From Bacteroidales bacterium (GTDB taxonomy: Bacteria > Bacteroidota > Bacteroidia > Bacteroidales > UBA12170), in assembly GCA_016744655.1 (NCBI GenBank), contig JADGDY010000019.1, positions 1 to 40,803 of the forward strand: a stretch of 40,803 bases of DNA, given 5' to 3'. The notes under the pieces were generated by a model. It had not been told where the DNA came from. It did not search any database and saw nothing but the letters and a program-made list of their open reading frames with translations. A program made the position numbers and the translations under genes. How positions within the stretch are numbered: the stretch's first letter is position 1; each line of letters opens with the position of its first letter. Shown piece after piece: positions 32,905 to 40,803 of the stretch.

Positions 32905-35900
32905 TTATTGAATAACAACACGTTTAGTACTACGCTGATCTCCTTGCTGAACCAGCACCATATAAACTCCACTTTCGTGTTTTTCTAGGTCGAAGTCTAT
33001 TTTGATAATAGTAGCAGAGTTGTCTATAATTTTTCTTTCTATTACTCTACGGCCTCGGAAATCATAAACCTGAATCTCAATATCATCTTCTGCTCCTATT
33101 AACTCAAGGGTAAACTTACCGTCAGTTGGGTTAGGATATAATCCAATGTTAATTAGATCTGAACTTGTTTCAGAACAATCTTTAAACTCTAGTTCAATAG
33201 ATTCCTCTGATTGACAACCAAATTCATTTTCAACTAAAACTGAATACTCTTTATTTCCAACAAAGTCACTTGATACTTCTAAAATAGAGTTATTAGATAA
33301 TGAAGGTTCCCACTGATAATAAACCCCGCCCTCAGCAATGGCCTCAATAGAAATATTTTGATTTAAACAATAAGCATCTTGCATATTCTCAATCGTAATC
33401 TCTACAACAGGATTAGATTTAAAATCAACATGTACTGTATCAGAATTGGTACATGCATTGTCTTTAGTAACCATACAGGTGAATTCTTTTTCTCCTGCAA
33501 TTTCCGAAGTGATTACAATTGATGAACCAGTTGCTCCATTACTCCAAGTATAACTTGCTCCATCTTCTACAAGAGCTATTAATTCAACTTCAGAACCCAC
33601 ACAAACAGAATTCCCGCTATTTACTTCAAAGGCAATATCGAAATAATTCATATCTCCTATAATCACAGGATTGAATTCATAATCGACCGTACAAACTGTA
33701 CCATCGGAGACAACCACATTATACTCGCCAGGGAATAAACCTTCGAATATAGGACTTGCTTGGAAAGTAACTCCATTATCAATAGAATACTCCATGAAAT
33801 CAGCACCCTTATCTGCCATGATTTCAATTTTCCCATACTCTCCATCACAATTCACATCTGACTTATAAACGTCTGCGACATGCATTTCTGAAGGTTCCTC
33901 AACAATAATAGCATTATCGTAATCGGCAGTACAACCATCAATATTTTTAACTTTTACAAAGTATTCACCTGCTGATATTTCTTCGAAAACAGGATCAGAT
34001 TGATAAGTTATTCCGTTATCAATAGAGAATGAAACGGCCTCTTCAGATTCTATTACTATTCGTCCGTCATTAGATCCAAAGCAGCTTAAATTAAATGAAG
34101 TTACCGTTTGAACTTCTAAAGGTTCCGGAGCACTAACCATTATAGGGTTTAGTTCATGTTCCTGCTCACATCCGATTTCATCTTTAACAAGCACATTGTA
34201 TTCACCTTCTTTTAATCCTTCGAACAGAGCATATTGACTCCACGTATCACCACCATCAATAGAGTATTCAAAATCACCCACTCCACCGCTTACTCCAACA
34301 TTTATAGATCCATCATTACCATCATAACATGTAGATACATTTTGAATATTTACAGATAGTAAAATCTCTTCGGCTTGTTCAATAAATAAAGGGGCATCAT
34401 CACTGGCAATACATCCATTAGCATCCCTTGCAAATATTTCATATTCACCTGCAGGTAGATTTTCGAAAACTCCATCATTAACAAAGTAAGAGTCACCACC
34501 ATCAATAGAATACTGTATTAATCCAGTTCCTCCTGTTGTAGAGATCTCAATTTGTCCATCAGTATGACCATAGCATCCTAAAGTTTTAAAAATATTTGCT
34601 GACACAATAAGTTCTTCAGGTTGATCAACTTGAACCAGGTCACCATAATTGAATACACAATCAAACCCATCTTTCACTTTCACCACATACTCTCCAGCGG
34701 CCAATTCTACGAAATGACCATTGTTAAACATCCATGTTTCCCCATTATCTATGGAGTATGATAAATCTCCATTTCCACCTTCAGCAACAACATGAATTTC
34801 ACCGGTTAAATCTCCAAAACAAGATTCTATATCAACTGTATGAATATTAGCAGTTATTTCTTCATATTCATGAATTATTACAGACTCGTTACTGTAAATA
34901 GCTTCACAACCATTACTGTCCATAACTTTAACAAAATAGTTACCAGGATTTAAATCATCAAACAAATGATTCAGATGATATGACACACCTGCATCTATAG
35001 AATATAGGTATTCTCCTACACCACCCTCAACAATAATTTCAACTGATCCTAGTTCTCCATCACAACTTTCTTGAGCTACAATAACATCAGAAACAAATAA
35101 TTCGTCTGGATTAGTAATTATTACAGGATTTGAAATAAATTCTGAAATACAACCATTAGCATCTTTTAAAAATATATGATAAGAACCTGCTAAAAGATCA
35201 TTGAAAACTGAACTCTCTTGATAGGTTAAGCCTCCATCAGTAGAATAGGTATAATCCCCAGTACCACCAGAGCCTAATACTTGTAGACTACCATAGCCAT
35301 TATAACATAAAGGATTATCTGATATTACCTCAGTAACTGACAACAGTTCTGGTTGCGTAATGATGACAGGATTATTTTCATATGGCATAATACAACCATT
35401 TGAATCTTTTACCCATACAATATAAGAACCTTCTATTAGAGTGTTAAATAAAGGATTTGAAGACCATGTATCTCCATTATCTACAGAATACTCATAATTA
35501 CCAGTTCCACCATTTGCTTCAATTACAATTATTCCGTTACTATTACCATAACAACCAGACACGTTTCTCGAGATTAAGTTTACTCCAATCTCTATTGGTT
35601 GTTCAATAATACATGGGTTTCCGATATAATGTTTTATACAATTATTCTCATCCTTAATAGTAATCTGATACACTCCAGCAATAAGGTTTCCAAAATATCC
35701 ATCATTTTGGAAATAATTTGTCCCACCATCGAGAGAATAACTTAGTATACCGGACCCACCATTGGCATTAATTTGAATTGCTCCATTATTATTTCCATAA
35801 CATAATGAAACATCAGTCTCAATAACATTTGATATTACTACTTCTGTAGGTTCTGAAACGTATACTTCTTCAGTCCATAAACTCATACAATCATTTGTAT

Positions 35901-38900
35901 TCATAACAGAAATGCTATAATATCCTGTAGTCAGATAATCAAAGACTCCTGTAGTATTAGAATAATCATTGCCATCTATGCTAAAATACAATCCTGAAGG
36001 TGCACCTTCGGTATTAACAATAATACTACCATCATTACCCCCGTTACAACTCACACTATTTGTACTAACATTTACTATGGAATAAGCCTCAATATCTTCA
36101 ATTATTACATTGAAAGAACAATATGCTGAATTTCCACTATTATCAAAAACTAAGAATTCAATTTCATGTTCACCTACCATATCCTCAGTATATACAGTTC
36201 CAGGTAAAGGATATTGTACAATAGAATCAACCGTACAAGACTCCGTGATCTCTAAACTATCGCGATAATCTGGTAATATAACCTGACAATTATTTGTAAT
36301 AAATAAGTTCTGTGTTTCCAAACAATTCACTACTGGAGGTATTAAGTCTACAACTGTTACTATTGCTTCACATACTGATTCATTTCCACTATCGTCAATA
36401 GCAATTAATGAAACAGTGTTCTCACCAATATGATTACAAGAGAAAAACTGCTTACTTATACTCAGCTCAAAATTACAATTATCGAATGATCCATTATCAA
36501 GATCTTCAACGTGTAAGTGTGCGTGACCATTATGCTTTAATTCCAGTGTAAAATCTTGACAAATTACAGTAGGAGCAATACTATCTTGAACATTAATATT
36601 TGCTTCACATATTGACAGATTACCATTTACATCCCACACAGATAAAAAGACCGGGTTAGCTCCTACATGAGAACAATCAAATTCAGTTTGCGAAATAGTC
36701 ATATTTCCAATTCCACAAGCATCGTTTGAACCGTTATCAACCTGTTCTGCAACTATAGTTCCTTGCCCATTTTCATCTAAATACAATACAACATCTTGAC
36801 ATATTGCAATTGGAGGCACATTATCTTCAACTGTTACAATAGAGGTACATACTGATTGATTCCCACTATTATCCGTTACTGTTAGTACAACCTCATTTCC
36901 GCCTACTTCACTACATGTAAATGTATTTGGAGAGACAGTGATTGTATCAATTCCACAAATATCAAATGAACCATTATCAATTTGCTCTGCTACAATACTT
37001 GCAAATCCTTCATCATTTAACTCAATTAGAATATCCTGACAAATTGCAGTAGGAGCTATAGTATCTTCAACTGTAACAATAGATTCGCAGATTGATGTAT
37101 TTCCATTTACATCAACTACAGTAAGGTTGACATAATTAGGTCCTACATGACTACAATCAAAATAACTTTGAGAAACATCTAAGCTAGCTATTCCACAAGC
37201 ATCATAAGAACCATTATCTATTTGTTCTGGAATGATTGATACTAAACCATTCTCATCTAAATGAATAACAACATCTTGACATATTGCTGTAGGATTTACC
37301 GTATCTTCAACAGTAACAATAGCCTCTATACTAGATATGTTAGAGTTATTATCAATCACTGTAAGAACTACTGTATTTTGTCCTACATTACTACAATCAA
37401 ATGAATTTGGTAAAACATATAAACTATCAATTCCACAGGCGTCATTTGAATCATTGTCTATTTGCTCAGGAATAATACTAACGTTACCAGTATCATCTAA
37501 TTGAACAATTATGTCCTTACTCAGGGCGATAGGTGCAATATTATCTTCTACAGTTACTATCGATTCACAAGTAGATACATTTCCATTTACATCAATCACT
37601 GTTAGTATGATATTATTTTCTCCTACATGACTACATTCAAAATCGCTTTGAGATAATATTAAACTAGCTATTCCACAAGCGTCATTTGATCCATTATCGA
37701 CCTCTTCTGGAATAATTGAAGCTATTCCATTTTCATCTAGTTCAATAACAATGTTCTGACAGATAGCTTCTGGTGCCACATTATCTTCAACAGTTACAAC
37801 AGATTCACAAGTAGTAACATTTCCGTTTACATCAGTTACTGTCAATGTAATTGTATTTGTTCCCACATGGCTACAGTTAAAGTCGCTTTGTGAAACTTCA
37901 AGATTAGCAATTCCACATGCATCATTTGAACCATTATCTAATTGCTCTGGTGTAATGCTTACCAAGCCATTCACATCTAATTGAACTGTGATATCTTGAC
38001 AAATAGCTATTGGAGCAACTAAATCTTCTACTGTTACTATTGCTTCTATAGTAGTAACATTTGAATTGTTATCGGTTACAGTTAGAACTACAGTGTTGTC
38101 ACCAATATTACTACAATCAAATGCATTTGGAAGTACTGACAAACTAGCAATTCCACAAGCATCGTTGGAACCATTATCTATTTGCTCAGGAGTAATACTC
38201 ATATTTCCACTAGCATCTAATTGAATAGTAATGTCTTGACTAATAGCTATTGGAACAACATTGTCTTCTACTATTACTTCTGATTCACAAGTTGAAACAT
38301 TTCCATTAACATCAGTCACCGTTAATGTAATTGTGTTTGTACCAACATGAGCACAATCGAAATCGTATTGTGATAAAGAAAGAAGTGCAATTCCACAAGC
38401 ATCATTCGAACCATTATCTATTTGCTCATTTGTAATACTTCCAAGTCCATTTTCATCTAACTGAAGTGTTAACCCTTGACATAAAGCTTGAGGAGCAACA
38501 TTATCTTCAACCGTTACAGTTGCATCACATGTTGAAACATTACCATTATTATCAGTTATAGTTAATGTTACCAAGTTAGCTCCAACATGACTACAATCGA
38601 ATGTATTTGGAAGAACTATCATAGTTGCAATTCCACAAGCATCATTTGAAGCATTATCAACTTGATTGGCAACAATACTTACTTGTCCATTTACATCTAA
38701 TTGAACAGTGATATCTTGACAAATCGCTATAGGAGCTACTAAATCTTCAACTGTTACTGTAGCTTCAACTGTAGATACATTAGAGTTATTATCAGTTACA
38801 GTAAGAACTACTGTATTATCTCCAATATTACTACAATCAAATGCATTTGGAAGAACTGATAAGTTAGCAATTCCACAAGCATCGTTAGAACCATTATCTA

Positions 38901-40803
38901 TTTGCTCTGGAGTAATATTCATATTTCCACTTGCATCAAGTTGGATAGTAATATTCTGACTTAAAGCTATCGGATCAATTAAATCTTGAACAGTTACTAT
39001 TGATTCACAAGTTGAAGCATTTCCATTATTATCAACTACTGTAAGAGTTATTGTATTTGCTCCTACATGACTACAATCAAAGTCTGTTTGATCTATACTG
39101 ATACTAGCAATACCACTGGCATCATTCGAACCATTATCAACTTGTTCTACAGTAATACTGGTATTTCCCAAATGATCTAATTGAATTACCAAATCCTGAC
39201 AAATTGCATTTGGAGGAGTGATATCAAGTATTGCTACTATTGCTTCACAAGTAGAAACATTACCATTCACATCAGTTACCGTAAGAGTGATTGTATTATC
39301 ACCAACATTTGCTGGAGTAAATACATTTGGACTAGCATCTAAACTTGCAATACCACAGGCGTCATTTGATCCATTATCAATATCGGAACCCGTTATGGAT
39401 GCATTACCAAATTCATCTAGAGGAACTGTAATATCTTGACAAATTGCTACTGGAGGAGTCACGTCTTCCACTGTAACTTGAGCCTGACAAGTACTTGTAT
39501 TTCCATTTACATCTTCTACAGTTAAAGTTACTGTATTGTTTCCAACATTTGAGCAATCGAAAGTGTTTGGAGACACATCAAGATTAGCCACACCACAAGC
39601 ATCATTTGAACCATTATCAATTTGACTTGCTACAATAGTTGCATTTCCAATTGCATCTAATTGAATGGTGATATCTTGACAAATTGCTACAGGAGGAACT
39701 ACATCTATAATAGTTACTATTGCTGTTTCCGCACTTTGGTTACCATTTACATCAGTTACAAGCAAAGTAACTGTATTTGGTCCTACATTAGAACAATCGA
39801 AATCAAGAGGAGTAACTTGCATATTTGCAATACCACAAGCATCATTCGACCCATCATCAACATCTAATGGAGTAATCGATGCTAATCCAAGTACATCGAG
39901 AGATACTGTAATATGCTTTGTAATAACAACAGGGTTCACGTTATCCTCAACAGTAACTTGAGCAGTAGTACTTGTTGCATTACCACTTGGATCAGTTCCT
40001 GTTAATGTAATAGTGTGAGTTCCTACTTCACTACAAACAAAATCATATTGACTAAGGGTAAGATCAACAGAACAATTATCATAACTTCCATTATCAATAT
40101 CAAATGGAGTTATACTTACCATTCCCATATTATCTAATTGGATAGTGATATCTTGAGATATCATAATAGGAGCAATATTATCTTCTACAGTTACAACAGC
40201 GATACATGTAGCAGTTAAACCAGCATTATCTGTAACGAGGAGGGTAACATTATTAGTTCCTGTGTTTGAACAATCAAAAGAGCTTGGAATAGCTTCTAAA
40301 CTAGCTACCATACCATTATCATAAGAACCATTATCAATATCTGATCCTACTATACTTACTGTTCCTGCAGCATCAAGTTGGATTGTTATATCTTGACAAA
40401 TTGCTGTTGGTGGTGTTAAGTCGGCAATAGTTACAATAGATGTACAAGTTGAGGTATTTCCTGCTGCATCTGTTAGAGTAAGAGTTACGGTATTTTCACC
40501 TAAATCAAGAATAGTAAATGCATTTGGAGATACATCCAAACTTACTATTCCACAATTATCAGTGCTTCCATTATTTACATCAGATCCAACTATGCTTGCT
40601 GTTCCTGTCGTTCCATCAAGATTAATAGTAATATCTTGACATATAGTGACTGGTGCTTCATCATCAGTAATGGTGATATCTTGAGTATCCGTACTGGTAT
40701 TCCCATGGATGTCTTCTACTGTCCAAATGATAGTTGTTGTTCCTACTGGATAGGTATCAGAGGCATCTGCATTTCCGTTGAAGTTATTAGTGATACTAGC
40801 TAC
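32905..40803 (-). CDS. Giant T9SS-exported repeat protein with HYR-like and SprB repeats (5' end outside the window)
   Basis: At least 2632 residues; the frame stays open to the window edge, so the start and signal peptide are missing. Domains N to C: the end of a HYR-type domain (VGTTTIIWTVEDIHGNTST) at the edge; 18 tandem repeats of about 80 aa (40665-36349), typically APxAICQDITIQLD...DNGSNDACGIA...FDCSHVG...TVTDVNGNVSTCE; one HYR-type domain (36348-36094); ten SprB-type repeats of about 81 aa (36093-33652), typically SCYGNxDGxIxI...GGxGxYxYSIDGG...GxYxVxVKDxNGC; two Ig/PKD-like domains (33651-33160); and a type A T9SS sorting domain (from LYPNPTDGK, 33141). SprB repeats are known from the gliding adhesin SprB. 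Very acidic, Asn/Asp-rich, with VNGN loops that could bind calcium. A surface adhesin or gliding-related fibre is the best guess. Confidence 0.88.
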   Translation of the reverse strand, partial: VASITNNFNGNADASDTYPVGTTTIIWTVEDIHGNTSTDTQDITITDDEAPVTICQDITINLDGTTGTASIVGSDVNNGSTDNCGIVSLDVSPNAFTILDLGENTVTLTLTDAAGNTSTCTSIVTIADLTPPTAICQDITIQLDAAGTVSIVGSDIDNGSYDNGMVASLEAIPSSFDCSNTGTNNVTLLVTDNAGLTATCIAVVTVEDNIAPIMISQDITIQLDNMGMVSITPFDIDNGSYDNCSVDLTLSQYDFVCSEVGTHTITLTGTDPSGNATSTTAQVTVEDNVNPVVITKHITVSLDVLGLASITPLDVDDGSNDACGIANMQVTPLDFDCSNVGPNTVTLLVTDVNGNQSAETAIVTIIDVVPPVAICQDITIQLDAIGNATIVASQIDNGSNDACGVANLDVSPNTFDCSNVGNNTVTLTVEDVNGNTSTCQAQVTVEDVTPPVAICQDITVPLDEFGNASITGSDIDNGSNDACGIASLDASPNVFTPANVGDNTITLTVTDVNGNVSTCEAIVAILDITPPNAICQDLVIQLDHLGNTSITVEQVDNGSNDASGIASISIDQTDFDCSHVGANTITLTVVDNNGNASTCESIVTVQDLIDPIALSQNITIQLDASGNMNITPEQIDNGSNDACGIANLSVLPNAFDCSNIGDNTVVLTVTDNNSNVSTVEATVTVEDLVAPIAICQDITVQLDVNGQVSIVANQVDNASNDACGIATMIVLPNTFDCSHVGANLVTLTITDNNGNVSTCDATVTVEDNVAPQALCQGLTLQLDENGLGSITNEQIDNGSNDACGIALLSLSQYDFDCAHVGTNTITLTVTDVNGNVSTCESEVIVEDNVVPIAISQDITIQLDASGNMSITPEQIDNGSNDACGIASLSVLPNAFDCSNIGDNTVVLTVTDNNSNVTTIEAIVTVEDLVAPIAICQDITVQLDVNGLVSITPEQLDNGSNDACGIANLEVSQSDFNCSHVGTNTITLTVTDVNGNVTTCESVVTVEDNVAPEAICQNIVIELDENGIASIIPEEVDNGSNDACGIASLILSQSDFECSHVGENNIILTVIDVNGNVSTCESIVTVEDNIAPIALSKDIIVQLDDTGNVSIIPEQIDNDSNDACGIDSLYVLPNSFDCSNVGQNTVVLTVIDNNSNISSIEAIVTVEDTVNPTAICQDVVIHLDENGLVSIIPEQIDNGSYDACGIASLDVSQSYFDCSHVGPNYVNLTVVDVNGNTSICESIVTVEDTIAPTAICQDILIELNDEGFASIVAEQIDNGSFDICGIDTITVSPNTFTCSEVGGNEVVLTVTDNSGNQSVCTSIVTVEDNVPPIAICQDVVLYLDENGQGTIVAEQVDNGSNDACGIGNMTISQTEFDCSHVGANPVFLSVWDVNGNLSICEANINVQDSIAPTVICQDFTLELKHNGHAHLHVEDLDNGSFDNCNFELSISKQFFSCNHIGENTVSLIAIDDSGNESVCEAIVTVVDLIPPVVNCLETQNLFITNNCQVILPDYRDSLEITESCTVDSIVQYPLPGTVYTEDMVGEHEIEFLVFDNSGNSAYCSFNVIIEDIEAYSIVNVSTNSVSCNGGNDGSIIVNTEGAPSGLYFSIDGNDYSNTTGVFDYLTTGYYSISVMNTNDCMSLWTEEVYVSEPTEVVISNVIETDVSLCYGNNNGAIQINANGGSGILSYSLDGGTNYFQNDGYFGNLIAGVYQITIKDENNCIKHYIGNPCIIEQPIEIGVNLISRNVSGCYGNSNGIIVIEANGGTGNYEYSVDNGDTWSSNPLFNTLIEGSYIVWVKDSNGCIMPYENNPVIITQPELLSVTEVISDNPLCYNGYGSLQVLGSGGTGDYTYSTDGGLTYQESSVFNDLLAGSYHIFLKDANGCISEFISNPVIITNPDELFVSDVIVAQESCDGELGSVEIIVEGGVGEYLYSIDAGVSYHLNHLFDDLNPGNYFVKVMDSNGCEAIYSNESVIIHEYEEITANIHTVDIESCFGDLTGEIHVVAEGGNGDLSYSIDNGETWMFNNGHFVELAAGEYVVKVKDGFDCVFNYGDLVQVDQPEELIVSANIFKTLGCYGHTDGQIEISTTGGTGLIQYSIDGGDSYFVNDGVFENLPAGEYEIFARDANGCIASDDAPLFIEQAEEILLSVNIQNVSTCYDGNDGSINVGVSGGVGDFEYSIDGGDTWSQYALFEGLKEGEYNVLVKDEIGCEQEHELNPIMVSAPEPLEVQTVTSFNLSCFGSNDGRIVIESEEAVSFSIDNGITYQSDPVFEEISAGEYFVKVKNIDGCTADYDNAIIVEEPSEMHVADVYKSDVNCDGEYGKIEIMADKGADFMEYSIDNGVTFQASPIFEGLFPGEYNVVVSDGTVCTVDYEFNPVIIGDMNYFDIAFEVNSGNSVCVGSEVELIALVEDGASYTWSNGATGSSIVITSEIAGEKEFTCMVTKDNACTNSDTVHVDFKSNPVVEITIENMQDAYCLNQNISIEAIAEGGVYYQWEPSLSNNSILEVSSDFVGNKEYSVLVENEFGCQSEESIELEFKDCSETSSDLINIGLYPNPTDGKFTLELIGAEDDIEIQVYDFRGRRVIERKIIDNSATIIKIDFDLEKHESGVYMVLVQQGDQRSTKRVVIQ
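33652..36093 (-). repeat. Ten tandem SprB-type coding repeats
   Basis: About 243 bp each, more diverged than the 240-bp array and not in exact register (one unit is several residues short). Each has one Cys near the start (S-C-Y/F-G) and one near the end (N-G-C), and a central YSIDGG-like turn. Confidence 0.85.
36349..40665 (-). repeat. 18 tandem coding repeats, period 240 bp
   Basis: Units start (minus-strand 5' end) at 40665, 40422, 40182, 39945, then every 240 bp down to 36585. Fourteen consecutive units (39945 to 36586) are exactly 240 bp; the others are 243 or 237 bp. Units starting at 38985, 38265 and 37545 resemble each other most, giving a 720-bp higher-order period. Each encodes one beta-sandwich-like module with up to four Cys (positions 9, 37, 51, 73). 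Confidence 0.9.

Noticed and set aside
36349..40665. Regular 240-bp repeats as a CRISPR-like or satellite array
   Set aside because: The repeats are in frame in one continuous coding sequence and differ by codon-sensible changes; no short repeat-spacer structure.

Overview
The window is AT-rich and looks like chromosomal DNA of a free-living, probably aquatic, member of the Bacteroidota. Three things point there. Four proteins end in a type IX secretion (T9SS) sorting domain. The primary sigma factor is the short Bacteroidota form. At least five promoters fit TTG-N20-TAnnTTTG, with almost no Shine-Dalgarno sites. Genus cannot be fixed from sequence reading alone. No tRNA, rRNA, CRISPR array, transposase or phage gene was recognised.

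Layout. 1-0.7 kb (minus): zapA and a small coiled-coil partner (cell division). 0.8-5.3 kb (plus): a SusE/SusF-like surface lipoprotein with a leucine-rich N-terminal region, then an Omp28-type thioredoxin-fold protein exported by T9SS. 5.3-7.9 kb (minus): glpT-glpQ type pair for glycerophosphodiester use. 8.1-11.0 kb: a T9SS protein of unknown function, convergent with a T9SS esterase carrying a starch-binding-like domain. 11.09-11.32 kb: a non-coding element rich in hairpins. 11.4-16.2 kb (minus): two tandem sensor histidine kinases without a response regulator. 16.5-18.3 kb: a FabH-like ketoacyl synthase, convergent with a Sua5/YciO/YrdC protein. 18.5-22.1 kb: small lipoprotein plus POT-family transporter, a rhomboid protease and rpoD. 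22.3-24.7 kb (minus): an exported S9-type hydrolase and an AAA_14 ATPase. 24.9-28.4 kb (plus): a three-gene acyl-CoA operon (crotonase, 3-hydroxyacyl-CoA dehydrogenase, thiolase). 28.5-32.3 kb: a lipoprotein and a class A penicillin-binding protein. 32.9 kb to the right edge (minus): one giant surface protein, cut by the window end.

The most remarkable object is that giant protein (at least 2632 residues). Reading N to C it has 18 tandem repeats of about 80 residues (14 consecutive units are exactly 240 bp), a HYR-type unit, ten SprB-type repeats, two Ig/PKD-like domains and a T9SS sorting domain. Its repeats show a striking cysteine code. The outer pair is always present or absent together. 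The inner pair is broken only in two sets of adjacent repeats, with complementary losses that could be satisfied by a disulfide between neighbouring repeats.

How it fits together: a cell-envelope-centred stretch (surface adhesin, surface glycan-binding lipoprotein, exported hydrolases, peptidoglycan synthase, transporters) mixed with housekeeping genes (zapA, rpoD, Sua5-like, acyl-CoA metabolism). The sigma factor encoded here is of the family that reads the promoter pattern seen at its own gene and at its neighbours.
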